Origin: an uncultured Eubacteriales bacterium
Lineage (GTDB): Bacteria > Bacillota > Clostridia > Oscillospirales > CAG-272
Assembly: GCA_958352145.1 (NCBI GenBank)
Contig: CATWNM010000014.1
Span: forward strand, 1 to 46,979
DNA: 46,979 nt
Reading direction: 5' to 3'
In this document: positions 26,051 to 34,460 of the stretch, in pieces
Layout of the letters: the number at the start of each line of letters is the position of its first letter
How positions within the stretch are numbered: position 1 is the first letter of the stretch
Notes under the pieces: model-generated
The model's database searches: none
Seen by the model: only the letters and a program-made list of their open reading frames with translations
What the model was told of the DNA's origin: nothing
Program-made: the position numbers and the translations under genes

Positions 26051-26707
26051 TTGACAACCTTGAATCGATCAATCTACATTCAAACCTTTAAACACTACCT
26101 ACTGCTCGCGGCAGGCGCGGCCATTCTCGCGTTTGGTATGTATAACATCCACAGCAGAAGCCTGATTACAGAAGGGGGCGTGCTCGGCATGACGCTCCTA
26201 TTACAGCATTGGTTTGGCATTACGCCGGGGATTTCCGGGCTTTGCCTGGACGCCCTGTGCTATTTTTTAGGATTTCGCATGCTTGGACGTGTCTTTTTAA
26301 AAAACGCGCTTACAGCAAGTTTATGTTTTTCTGTGTTCTACAACCTGTTTGAACATGCCGGGTATCTTTTACCGGATCTCTCCCCGTATCCGCTGGCAGC
26401 TGCGGTACTCGGCGGCTGCCTTGTCGGCGCAGGCGTAGGTCTGGTGGTGCGCGAAGGAGGCGCCGCAGGGGGCGACGACGCGCTCGCGCTCGTGCTCTCA
26501 AAATTGCTGCGCTGCAAAATCAGTCTCGCCTATCTCTCAACTGATATTACGGTGCTTTTGCTGTCTTTAAGCTATATCCCTTTCAAAAATATCCTGTATT
26601 CTTTGGTCACCGTCACAATTTCTTCATTTTTGATCGGGCTGTTTCAAAAAAAAGAAACACATACGGAAAAAGCGGAGAAAAAAGCCTGTGCGGATACCAA
26701 ACAATAA
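26051..26707 (+). CDS. YitT/YczE-like integral membrane protein
   Basis: A 218-residue protein with about five to six hydrophobic segments, a GGDDALALVLSKLL loop like the GGTD region of the YitT/DUF161 families, and a charged C-terminal tail (EKAEKKACADTKQ). The function of the family is poorly known. The start is TTG at 26051 preceded by AGAAAGG; a second TTG at 26060 is possible. No ATG start fits. The MerR operator upstream suggests it is induced by a small molecule, so a transport or export role is an inference. Confidence 0.75.
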   Translation: MTTLNRSIYIQTFKHYLLLAAGAAILAFGMYNIHSRSLITEGGVLGMTLLLQHWFGITPGISGLCLDALCYFLGFRMLGRVFLKNALTASLCFSVFYNLFEHAGYLLPDLSPYPLAAAVLGGCLVGAGVGLVVREGGAAGGDDALALVLSKLLRCKISLAYLSTDITVLLLSLSYIPFKNILYSLVTVTISSFLIGLFQKKETHTEKAEKKACADTKQ

Positions 26708-26827
26708 TCATACCCGACGGGCATGCGCCGCACGGTGCGAACATACCCAGCATTTCCGCAGGCAAAAATCCCGGCGTCAATTTTGCCACCAGGATTGAAC
26801 TTTAAAGCTGCCCCACGCCCGGAGGTC

Positions 26828-27340
26828 TCAGTCTTTCAAAAGAAACGCGCGTATCTGCGCGCCGCACTCAAGATACCTCCGGTACACATGTCCGACAAAT
26901 TTACCCTGCGCGTACAGCTTGTCTACCTCGTCCGGAAAAACGAATTTGGCGTCTATCACCTCGTTTTCCTGGAGACGCAATACCGGCGACTCCGTATCAA
27001 CGCGAAACAAATAAAAATCATGTAAAAAACGACCGGTGCACGAACGCCCAAGCATCTGCAGCGCTTCGGGCCGCGCACACAGCCCGGTTTCTTCAAAAAG
27101 CTCGCGCGCAGCGGCCATACGGCTGTCTTCGCCGAATTGTACTGCGCCGCCAGTAAATTCCCATTCAAGCGGATGACTTTTTTTCGGATGCCGCTGCGTA
27201 ATCAACAATTGACCAGAAAGGTTTACGGTACAAACATCAGCCACCAAAAGATAGCATCCCGGCGGTAAAGAGCCGCTTCCGCGCGAATACCGCTTCCCCG
27301 TCGGACGTCCGGTTATATCATACAGATCAAGATATTCCAT
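26828..27340 (-). CDS. Nudix hydrolase
   Basis: A 170-residue Nudix enzyme. The Nudix box fits the consensus GX5EX7REUXEEXGU exactly: GAVQFGE, seven residues, then RELFEETGL (about residues 64-87). The N-terminal EYLDLYDITGRPTGK strand is typical of the broad subgroup that includes YfcD-like proteins. The substrate cannot be told. It is a single gene on the minus strand with its own promoter, convergent with the YitT-like gene. The 120 bases between the two contain no clear terminator. Confidence 0.9.
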   Translation of the reverse strand: MEYLDLYDITGRPTGKRYSRGSGSLPPGCYLLVADVCTVNLSGQLLITQRHPKKSHPLEWEFTGGAVQFGEDSRMAAARELFEETGLCARPEALQMLGRSCTGRFLHDFYLFRVDTESPVLRLQENEVIDAKFVFPDEVDKLYAQGKFVGHVYRRYLECGAQIRAFLLKD

Positions 27341-27361
27341 CCCCTATACCCTCCCGGATTC

Positions 27362-27390
27362 AGTATACCACACCGATAAAAAAATTTCAA
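27362..27390 (-). promoter_or_regulatory. Promoter of the Nudix gene
   Basis: On the minus strand TTGAAA (27390-27385) and TATACT (27367-27362) are 17 bases apart, about 20 bases upstream of the start codon. Confidence 0.7.
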
Positions 27391-27417
27391 GAAATGCGCT
27401 AAAATGCGGCAAATATA

Positions 27418-27446
27418 TTGAAAACCAAAATCCATAATGATATAAT
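27418..27446 (+). promoter_or_regulatory. Promoter of the metallo-hydrolase/luxS/mntP genes
   Basis: TTGAAA (27418-27423) and TATAAT (27441-27446) are 17 bases apart. Transcription would begin near 27453, leaving a leader of about 175 bases. Confidence 0.75.
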
Positions 27447-27461
27447 AAAAATATGCACATA

Positions 27462-27491
27462 GCCGGGCGGCCCGATCACGGGGCGCCCGGC
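27462..27491 (+). promoter_or_regulatory. Very stable hairpin at the 5' end of a transcript
   Basis: GCCGGGCG (27462-27469) pairs with CGCCCGGC (27484-27491), and CCCG (27471-27474) with CGGG (27479-27482), around an ATCA loop. It begins about ten bases after the predicted transcription start. No T-run follows, so it is not a plain terminator; it may protect the mRNA end. The rest of the leader (27492-27615) matched no riboswitch class I know. Confidence 0.6.
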
Positions 27492-27626
27492 CATTATATC
27501 TGCGCGCACCGCTTTCGCCGCGTATTGCACACTGCTTTTTTGATGAAAAACATATTGATACGCGCAAAGACGGCAGCCATGCAGGCCATGCGAAAGTCTG
27601 ATTACAAATAACGCAAGGAGAAGAAA

Positions 27627-28508
27627 ATGTACGAACTCAAACAAGCCGGCGAAAGCACTTATTATATCGACTGTCCCTCCCGAATGGGGCTTTATAACTT
27701 CTCCGGGAACGAAGTCTGTCTGATCGACAGCGGAAACGACAAAGACGCCGGCAAAAAAGTTCTGAAAATTCTGGAAGAAAAGGGCTGGACGCTCTCGGCT
27801 GTCATCAACACGCACATACACGCCGACCACATCGGCAGCAACAAATTGCTGCATGACCGCACCGGATGCAAACTGCTCTATGCCGGGTTCGACCGCGCAT
27901 TTATCGAGCACACCATCCTAAATCCCACGGTTCTGTGGGGTGGCTATCCGCCGCGCGAGATCCGCGAAAATAAATTTTTCATCGCGCAAAGCAGCTATGC
28001 GGAGCCATTGACTGCTCAAAATATGCCGCAAGGCCTGGAATCTCTGCCGCTGGACGGACATTCCGCCTCTATGACGGCGTTCAAGACGCCGGACGGCGTC
28101 TGGTTCCTCGGCGATTGTCTGACCGGTCTCAATATCATTGAAAAATACCATGTTTCTTACATTTATAATGTAGAGAAATATATTGAAAGCCTAAACGCCG
28201 TACGCACGCTCCCCGGCCGGCTGTATATTCCCGCGCACGCAGATCCCGTTGAAGATATCGCGCCACTGGCCGACGCCAATTTGGCAAAGGTCAATGAAAT
28301 CATAGATACACTCCGGGAAATCTGCGCTCTTCCCCGCTGTTTTGAAGATATTCTGCAACTGATTTTTCAAAAATACAGCTTGCGTATGGATTTGAATCAG
28401 TATATTCTTGTAGGCGCGACCATTCGCTCCTATATCTCCTATATGCATGACCGGGACGTTCTGCGCTTCTTTGCCGATAACGGCAAAATTCTTTGGGAAA
28501 GCGCATAA
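27627..28508 (+). CDS. Metallo-beta-lactamase-fold hydrolase
   Basis: A 293-residue member of the metallo-beta-lactamase fold. The metal motif is THIHADH, with His63, His65, Asp67 and His68. Further ligands are seen in DGHS, GDCL and PAHADP. The C-terminal ~80 residues form an extra helical part found in several uncharacterised MBL proteins. The substrate is unknown; glyoxalase II-like thioesterase activity is possible but unproven. AAGGAG precedes the ATG. It is first in a likely operon with luxS (32-base gap) and mntP. Confidence 0.88.
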   Translation: MYELKQAGESTYYIDCPSRMGLYNFSGNEVCLIDSGNDKDAGKKVLKILEEKGWTLSAVINTHIHADHIGSNKLLHDRTGCKLLYAGFDRAFIEHTILNPTVLWGGYPPREIRENKFFIAQSSYAEPLTAQNMPQGLESLPLDGHSASMTAFKTPDGVWFLGDCLTGLNIIEKYHVSYIYNVEKYIESLNAVRTLPGRLYIPAHADPVEDIAPLADANLAKVNEIIDTLREICALPRCFEDILQLIFQKYSLRMDLNQYILVGATIRSYISYMHDRDVLRFFADNGKILWESA

Positions 28509-28540
28509 ATATATATCGATCACAAGAGGTTATTGTTATT

Positions 28541-29020
28541 ATGGAAAAGATCGCAAGCTTCACAGTCAATCATCTGTCGCTTTTACCCGGATTGTATGTA
28601 TCGCGGTACGACAAAGCCGGCGCAAGCACCGTCACCACATTCGACATGCGCATAACCCGCCCAAATGCCGAACCGGTAATGGACACCGCCGCAATTCATG
28701 CGATCGAACATCTCGGGGCTACGTTTCTGCGCAACGATCCCGCCTGGAAAGAGCGTACCCTATACTTTGGACCCATGGGCTGCCGCACCGGCTTTTACAT
28801 CCTGATGACAGGCAAACTTCTGCCCACCGACATCCATGACTGTATCCTGCGGATGTGCAGCTTTATCTTAGAATTTACAGGCGATATTCCCGGCGCTACG
28901 GCGCGTGACTGTGGAAATTATCTGGATATGAACCTTGCCATGGCAAAATATTATATTCGAAAATACCATGAAGAAGTTTTAGACAATTTTTCAAAGGAAC
29001 GTCAAAATTATCCGCAATAA
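28541..29020 (+). CDS. luxS: S-ribosylhomocysteine lyase LuxS
   Basis: LuxS splits S-ribosylhomocysteine into homocysteine and DPD, the precursor of the signal AI-2, recycling spent SAM. The 159-residue length is normal. Metal ligands are His53 and His57 in HAIEH and Cys124 in RDCGNY; Glu56 is the catalytic base. The ATG at 28541 is preceded by AGAGG at a slightly long distance. No Pfs nucleosidase gene, which makes its substrate, is in the window. It lies between the MBL-fold gene and mntP. Confidence 0.96.
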   Translation: MEKIASFTVNHLSLLPGLYVSRYDKAGASTVTTFDMRITRPNAEPVMDTAAIHAIEHLGATFLRNDPAWKERTLYFGPMGCRTGFYILMTGKLLPTDIHDCILRMCSFILEFTGDIPGATARDCGNYLDMNLAMAKYYIRKYHEEVLDNFSKERQNYPQ

Positions 29021-29044
29021 ATTCCCAAACTTCAAGGAGACAAC

Positions 29045-29608
29045 ATGAGTTGGTTTGAATTGCTTTTGACCGCGCTGGCGCTTTCTATGGACGCTTTTGC
29101 CGCCGCAGTCTGCAAAGGACTTTCCGTAAAAGTGATGCAGCCCAAGCATCCGCTGATCACCGGCCTATATTTCGGCGGTTTTCAGGCGCTTATGCCGCTT
29201 GCGGGCTACTTTCTCGGCAAACAGTTTGAATCGTTGGTTACAAGTTTTGACCATTGGATTGCATTTATCCTGCTCGGTGTAATCGGCTTTAACATGATCC
29301 GGGAGTCACGCGGACCCGCCGAAGAGGTGGATAGTTCGTTTTCCGTAAAATCCATGCTGCCTCTGGCGCTTGCGACCAGTATTGACGCACTGGCTGTCGG
29401 AATCACGTTCGCACTGCTCGACGACATACAAATCCTGCCTGCTGTCGGTTCCATCGGCATTATCACATTTGCCCTCTCTGCGCTTGGTGTCAAAATCGGC
29501 AATGTATTCGGCGCAAAGTACAAATCCCGCGCCGAACTGGCTGGCGGCATCGTTCTGATCGGGATGGGATTGAAAATTTTGCTGGAACACCTGGAAGTTT
29601 TTGGGTAA
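29045..29608 (+). CDS. mntP: Manganese efflux pump MntP
   Basis: A 187-residue membrane protein with six hydrophobic segments arranged as two halves. The family marks are the paired acidic motifs LALSMDAFAAAVCKG (first half) and LALATSIDALAVGI (second half), which line the Mn2+ path in the MntP/YebN family. AAGGAG stands before the ATG. It follows luxS by 24 bases and is likely in the same operon. No manganese (yybP-ykoY) riboswitch is visible upstream. Confidence 0.93.
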   Translation: MSWFELLLTALALSMDAFAAAVCKGLSVKVMQPKHPLITGLYFGGFQALMPLAGYFLGKQFESLVTSFDHWIAFILLGVIGFNMIRESRGPAEEVDSSFSVKSMLPLALATSIDALAVGITFALLDDIQILPAVGSIGIITFALSALGVKIGNVFGAKYKSRAELAGGIVLIGMGLKILLEHLEVFG

Positions 29609-29668
29609 AATGCGACATCGAAAAAAACAAAATTATATTTTCAAAAAAAATCATCTGCCCTCTCCTCT

Positions 29669-29703
29669 CCTCCGAAAGCCTATGCGGTTCGGAGGAAATT
29701 TTT
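29669..29703 (+). terminator. Terminator after mntP
   Basis: CCTCCGAA (29669-29676) pairs with TTCGGAGG (29688-29695), followed by AAATTTTT. The stem is short but the position fits the end of the operon. Confidence 0.75.
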
Positions 29704-29830
29704 CTGTTTATACATCGCCCACAATGCCGCGTTTTCCTTTTGAAAATCACATAATTTTCATTATGCGGCCATTTTTGTGTCAGATGTTTCATGTATCCTA
29801 TATTCAACGAAATCTCTGGGAGGCTCTTTC

Positions 29831-31747
29831 ATGTATAAAAAACTGATTGCCGCCGCGCTGACTCTGGCAACATTTGGTATGGCCGGCTGCGGCACAACGA
29901 ATGTTCCCGGCGAAAGCACAAGTACAACGCCGGCCGTTACCGAGCCGCTGATCTCAACCGAAGACGCCTCGGTACAAATCTCGCTTTCCGACAGCGAAAT
30001 AACCATAGACGGCATTTTGGCTTCCGGAAATACAGAAGAAGCGGTATACATCGCCAATGACATCATTTATTATGAAGACGGGCAAGGCGCCGACTATGGA
30101 GAAGGCAGCGCATCCGACGCGCACAGTGCGGCGGAAGCCAATGCGCACACCGTCGTACACATCACAAAACCGGGCGTCTATACGATCAGCGGCCGCCTCA
30201 GCGCCGGACAGATTTTTGTGGATCTCGGCGAAGAAGCGGAAAATGATCCAAACGCCGTCGTCACGCTGATTCTCGAAAACGCGGACATCACCTGCACGGT
30301 GGCGCCAGCCATATTCTTTTACCGTGTTTTTGAGTGCGGCGACGCTTCGCTTGAAAATGCAAAAGCCGAAGTCGATACCAGCGCCGCGGGCGCAAACGTA
30401 ATCCTAGCGGACGACAGCACAAACACAGTAACCGGCGCGTATGTCGCACGGATCTATAAAAAAGGCACCACGAAAAAACTGCATAAATATGACGGCGCGT
30501 TTTATTCCAAAATGTCTATGAACATTTCGAGCGGAGAAAAAGGCAACGGCATTCTGAATATTGTTGCCGAGAACGAGGGGCTTGACAGTGAACTGCATCT
30601 CACGATCAACGGCGGCATCATCTCGATCGAAAGTATGGACGACGGCATCAATACCAATGAAGACGGCGTCTCCGTAACTACCATCAACGGAGGAACGCTG
30701 CACATCAATGCAGGACTTGGTACCGAGGGAGACGGAATCGACTCCAACGGCTATCTGGTCATCAATGGCGGCGAGATCTTTACGATGGCCAATGCGGCAA
30801 GTCCGGACGGAGGCATTGACGCAGATGCGGATATCCTCATCAACGGAGGAACGCTCGTTGCCTGCGGCGTACGCAACGACGCAGTCTCCAATCAATCGGC
30901 ACAGCTTTATATGGAACTGTCTTTTGCAAGAACGATTACGGCCGGCAGCGTGATTTCACTGAAAAACGGCGACGAAACACTGTATGAATTTACTGCCGAA
31001 AAGACGTGCAACAGTCTTACGCTCAGCCTGCCGGAACTGGAGCAGGACATTCCATATACGCTGTATGTAAACGGCATTCTTCAGCAATATACCTCTACCG
31101 GACGCGCAGGTATGGGCGCGTTCGGCAACCACGACGGCATAACCGGGCAAACGACGCCCGAGCCGCCAAGCAACGACCTGCCGAATCATACCGGAAAAGA
31201 TGTGCCAAACGAAGAAAACAGACCGGAAAATAGCGGAACGCCGGTTCCGAACAGAAAGCCGGAGGGTGATAGACCGCTAGATTTGCAAAACGGATCTTTT
31301 GATAAGAAAATCGACGCAAACGATCTTTTGCAGTCGCCCTCCACAGCGTTCACCCTGACGGATACAATCCGCTCTTTCTCGGGCGTCAGCGACAGTGCAG
31401 AAGCCGCCGGAAAAACAGTGCTGACGATTTGTTTGAAAAGCGGCGTGAGCACGGACGACATCGCCTCCGGCCGTGTCCCGCTCGCAGAAGCGTTTTCCAT
31501 CCTGGCTGACGGAAAAGAGCTTGACGCGCAAGCGCGCTCCGGTCTAGATCTTCAATTGACGGTAACAGACATTCCGTCTGAAAACTATGCGGCAACCGCC
31601 CTGCTTTCCGACGGCACAGACGCGCTGCGCAGCCTGATTCCAACAGACGGCGGAGATTACCGTTTGTCAGTCGCAGTCATCAGCGATGTATATGCAGGTA
31701 CATTCATCATAGATTTTTCACTTGAATACAGCGCGGAAAATGCTTAG
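29831..31747 (+). CDS. Lipoprotein with Cthe_2159-type carbohydrate-binding beta-helix
   Basis: A 638-residue secreted lipoprotein. The lipobox is GMAGC near residue 20. The central part (about 150-370) is a parallel beta-helix with Asp/Gly-rich turns: DDGINTNEDG, TINGGTLHINAG, GDGIDSNGYLVINGGEI, GGIDADADILINGGTL. This is typical of the DUF4353/Cthe_2159 group, whose founding member binds polygalacturonate with calcium. A Pro/Asn/Glu-rich linker (about 440-490) leads to a C-terminal domain I do not recognise. GGGAGG precedes the ATG at 29831. A weak promoter (TTGTGT 29775, TATATT 29799, 18-base spacer) is possible. It may belong functionally with the giant surface proteins, but that is inference. 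Confidence 0.85.
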   Translation: MYKKLIAAALTLATFGMAGCGTTNVPGESTSTTPAVTEPLISTEDASVQISLSDSEITIDGILASGNTEEAVYIANDIIYYEDGQGADYGEGSASDAHSAAEANAHTVVHITKPGVYTISGRLSAGQIFVDLGEEAENDPNAVVTLILENADITCTVAPAIFFYRVFECGDASLENAKAEVDTSAAGANVILADDSTNTVTGAYVARIYKKGTTKKLHKYDGAFYSKMSMNISSGEKGNGILNIVAENEGLDSELHLTINGGIISIESMDDGINTNEDGVSVTTINGGTLHINAGLGTEGDGIDSNGYLVINGGEIFTMANAASPDGGIDADADILINGGTLVACGVRNDAVSNQSAQLYMELSFARTITAGSVISLKNGDETLYEFTAEKTCNSLTLSLPELEQDIPYTLYVNGILQQYTSTGRAGMGAFGNHDGITGQTTPEPPSNDLPNHTGKDVPNEENRPENSGTPVPNRKPEGDRPLDLQNGSFDKKIDANDLLQSPSTAFTLTDTIRSFSGVSDSAEAAGKTVLTICLKSGVSTDDIASGRVPLAEAFSILADGKELDAQARSGLDLQLTVTDIPSENYAATALLSDGTDALRSLIPTDGGDYRLSVAVISDVYAGTFIIDFSLEYSAENA

Positions 31748-31780
31748 GCTGAAAAATTTTCTGAATATTCGGCGTTCAGT

Positions 31781-31824
31781 ATAAAGCGCCATCCGATTCG
31801 CATCGGATGGCGCTTTATATCTTT
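31781..31824. terminator. Bidirectional terminator
   Basis: A perfect 17-bp stem (31781-31797 with 31802-31818, loop TCGC), followed by ATATCTTTTC on the plus strand. It separates two convergent genes and likely serves both. Confidence 0.85.
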
Positions 31825-34257
31825 TCATTTTTGACTGTTCTCACCGGGATTGATTTGCACACCGATCTGCGCTTCCCAAAAATCACCGACCACTGCAGCC
31901 AGCGCGCGTACATCACCGACAAACTTTGCCCGTCGGAACTGCGCCGGCAAAAGCGAATGATAAGGCTCCTCCGCATACCGCTCATCAATCAGCACAATCA
32001 CGCCGCGGTCGGTCTCGGTGCGGATGACTCTGCCCGCCGCCTGCAAAACACGGTTGAACCCGGGATAAATATACGCATACTCGCGTCCGAGTTCATACTT
32101 ATTGTCATAGTACTCGCGCACAAGCTCCCCTTCATTGCTTGGCTGCAGCAAGCCTACGCCGACGATCACCGTACCGATCAGCCGGTCGCCGGCAAGATCG
32201 ATTCCCTCTGAATAAATCCCGCCGAGCACCGAAAAACCAACCAGCGTCGTCCGCGCGCCCGCGCGGAACGTATCTAGAAATCCGCGCCGCGCCGTCTCGG
32301 ACATGCCTTTCGCCTGCACGACTGTGCGAATATGCGGATATTTGTATTTAAACAGCGTCTGTACTTCACTCATATATTCATACGAAGGAAAATACACCAT
32401 ATAATTGCCGTCTCGGCGCCCGACCGTGCTCATGATTGCATCGGCAACCGCAGCAGCGTTCTGCGACCGGTATTGATATTTAACGCTCAGCTTATCCATG
32501 ATGCAAACACAGAGATTGGAAGCGTCATATGGGCAATCCAGCTTCAGACGTGCGCTTTCCTTTGCGCCGCAAAGCGCCGCATAATAGTCAAGCGGCGTCA
32601 GCGTCGCCGAAAACAACACGCTCGCCCGGCCGCGCGCCATTTTTTTCTCAAGCTGAGCCGACGGATCCAAACAAACGATCTTTGTGATTACCTCGCCGCC
32701 GTTCACCTGCACCGTATGCGCAAAGCAATCGTCAAACAATTCCAGCGCTCCGATATATTTTTTCACATGCGCACGCAGTTCGTGCAGACTTTCCGGCAGA
32801 ACGCCATACGCAGGAGAACGAATATACTTTTCCGTTTCTTTTTCCAGCGCCACAAGTAGGTCGTAAAACTTTTTGTCAAACGCACGCAAAGCGCAAAAGC
32901 CGTGGGAAAGACCGTTTTCATCGGTCTCGGTCTCGTCCTGACAGAGTTCCCGCATGCTGTTCACATAAAACTCTACATCGGTCAGAGCCTGACAGACCGG
33001 ACTGCGCTCCGCCATACGCGCGCCGTCCAAAAAAGAACAAATCTCACTCAGCCGGAGTTCCGCGCCGTAACAAGCTTTAGCACGGTCCAGCAGGTTGTGC
33101 GCTTCATCAAATAAAAACAGATAGCGCCCGCCCTCAGGCGCTTCCGTAGAAAAATAACGACGAAGACAGGCCGTCTCATCAATTAAGTAATAATAGTCGC
33201 AAATGACGAGATCGCACCAGTCGGAAAGATCCAGAGCAAATTCATACGGACAAACGCTGTGTTGGCTGGCGCAGTCTTCGATTGCCGCGCTGTCGATTAC
33301 ACGATAGGCCGTTACAATGTCCGCAATTGCCTCGGGCAGCCGCTTATAATGCCCGTTTGCGCGAGGACAGACGCCGGGCGTGCATTTGAATGGATCGCGC
33401 AGCTTGACTGGGCAATTCCGCTCTTTTGCTGTAATATGTACCGCGCGGATTCCCGTTTTCTCCGAAAGCTTTTTTGCAGCCTCCAGCGCGGCGAGCGCGG
33501 TCGTCGTCTTTGCGGTGAAATAAAAAATTTTATCGACTAATCCGCCGCCAAGCGCTTTGATTGCCGGATAGAGCGCCGCCATTGTCTTTCCGGTGCCGGT
33601 CGGCGCCTCGATCAAAACTTTCCCGCCCGACTTGACCGCGCGAAGCACTTCGATCATAAAGTCGCGCTGCTGCGGACGTATTTTTTGATAAGGAAACTGC
33701 ACGAGCTTTGCACCGGGCAGGCGTACGCACATCCGTTCAGCTGCGAGCGCGGCAAACGGCCGATGCAGGTCGATCAGGCGATAGAGCGCTTCGGTCATTT
33801 CCCTGCGCGTATATGTTTTTTCTATGGTGCGTACATCCTGTTTGGAGTGATACAGCGTCACACAAAACGAAATTTTTCCCAGCATATCAATTTCAGCGGC
33901 CATCGCCGCAAACACAACCGCCTGTCCCACAAACTCGGCTGTCTGTTCATCGCTGAGCGCTTCTGTATTGCCGCCGGCACACCGGTTTACAAATACGACC
34001 GTGCGGTCCGGCAGGCGCAAAACACCGTCGCAGACACCTGAAATTTCATAAAACAAACCGCCCCGGCAAAACGTTCTTGCAAGCGGCACACTCGGCTGAT
34101 AGCGCAGTCCATGCTTTTGCATAAGCATTTCGCCAATTCTGCCGCCGTCTTCACGAATGCGAAAGCCGCGCGCATCAATGCTCGCATGGTTTACGACCGT
34201 ATGACAAAGTTCTTCTACGCCAATCTGTATTTTCCTTGCTGCCTCATCAAAAATCAT
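31825..34257 (-). CDS. DinG/XPD-family DNA helicase with degenerate nuclease-like N-terminus
   Basis: An 810-residue superfamily 2 helicase. Walker A is APTGTGKT (about 218-225) and Walker B is FLFDEAH. Four cysteines between them (NCPVK, KCTPGVCP, VCPYE) fit the Fe-S cluster of XPD-like helicases. C-terminal motifs include VLFSATLTPLD and LQAAGRVIRTETDRG. The first ~200 residues resemble the PD-(D/E)XK nuclease domain fused to such helicases in Clostridia: Asp77 in GVCDGVL is kept, but the E-x-K strand reads VFVNR (88-92). The start at 34257 is chosen because GGGAGG lies 8 bases upstream; a more 5' ATG lies almost at the transcription start. It probably unwinds DNA in repair. Confidence 0.88.
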   Translation of the reverse strand: MIFDEAARKIQIGVEELCHTVVNHASIDARGFRIREDGGRIGEMLMQKHGLRYQPSVPLARTFCRGGLFYEISGVCDGVLRLPDRTVVFVNRCAGGNTEALSDEQTAEFVGQAVVFAAMAAEIDMLGKISFCVTLYHSKQDVRTIEKTYTRREMTEALYRLIDLHRPFAALAAERMCVRLPGAKLVQFPYQKIRPQQRDFMIEVLRAVKSGGKVLIEAPTGTGKTMAALYPAIKALGGGLVDKIFYFTAKTTTALAALEAAKKLSEKTGIRAVHITAKERNCPVKLRDPFKCTPGVCPRANGHYKRLPEAIADIVTAYRVIDSAAIEDCASQHSVCPYEFALDLSDWCDLVICDYYYLIDETACLRRYFSTEAPEGGRYLFLFDEAHNLLDRAKACYGAELRLSEICSFLDGARMAERSPVCQALTDVEFYVNSMRELCQDETETDENGLSHGFCALRAFDKKFYDLLVALEKETEKYIRSPAYGVLPESLHELRAHVKKYIGALELFDDCFAHTVQVNGGEVITKIVCLDPSAQLEKKMARGRASVLFSATLTPLDYYAALCGAKESARLKLDCPYDASNLCVCIMDKLSVKYQYRSQNAAAVADAIMSTVGRRDGNYMVYFPSYEYMSEVQTLFKYKYPHIRTVVQAKGMSETARRGFLDTFRAGARTTLVGFSVLGGIYSEGIDLAGDRLIGTVIVGVGLLQPSNEGELVREYYDNKYELGREYAYIYPGFNRVLQAAGRVIRTETDRGVIVLIDERYAEEPYHSLLPAQFRRAKFVGDVRALAAVVGDFWEAQIGVQINPGENSQK

Positions 34258-34289
34258 ACGTCCGTCCTCCCGATGTTTTTCCATATTTG

Positions 34290-34318
34290 ATTATACTATA
34301 TATCCGTAGAAAAAACAA
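34290..34318 (-). promoter_or_regulatory. Promoter of the helicase gene
   Basis: On the minus strand TTGTTT (34318-34313) and TATAAT (34295-34290) are 17 bases apart. Its region faces the divergent MutS-like promoter. Confidence 0.65.
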
Positions 34319-34336
34319 ATTATTTCTGCGCTTTTA

Positions 34337-34364
34337 TTGCAAATTCTGCAATTTATGTTATACT
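34337..34364 (+). promoter_or_regulatory. Promoter of the MutS-like operon
   Basis: TTGCAA (34337-34342), 16 bases, then TATACT (34359-34364) with a TG extension (34356-34357). Confidence 0.65.
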
Positions 34365-34460
34365 ATTTATTATCCGGTCTTCATTATTGGCAGGCTCAAG
34401 CGTTCCGCGCGGCCGGCCGCTTTTAAAATACCGGAAACTACCAGCCAAAAGGAGCGCATG

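Noticed and set aside
26828..27340. Isopentenyl-diphosphate isomerase
   Set aside because: The N-terminus is similar, but the isomerase Cys motif is absent and the catalytic Nudix box is perfect, so a hydrolase is more likely.
27492..27615. Cyclic-di-GMP (GEMM) or similar riboswitch before the MBL-fold gene
   Set aside because: A CGCGCAAAGAC stretch is reminiscent of the GEMM core, but the tetraloop receptor and the second conserved strand are not there.
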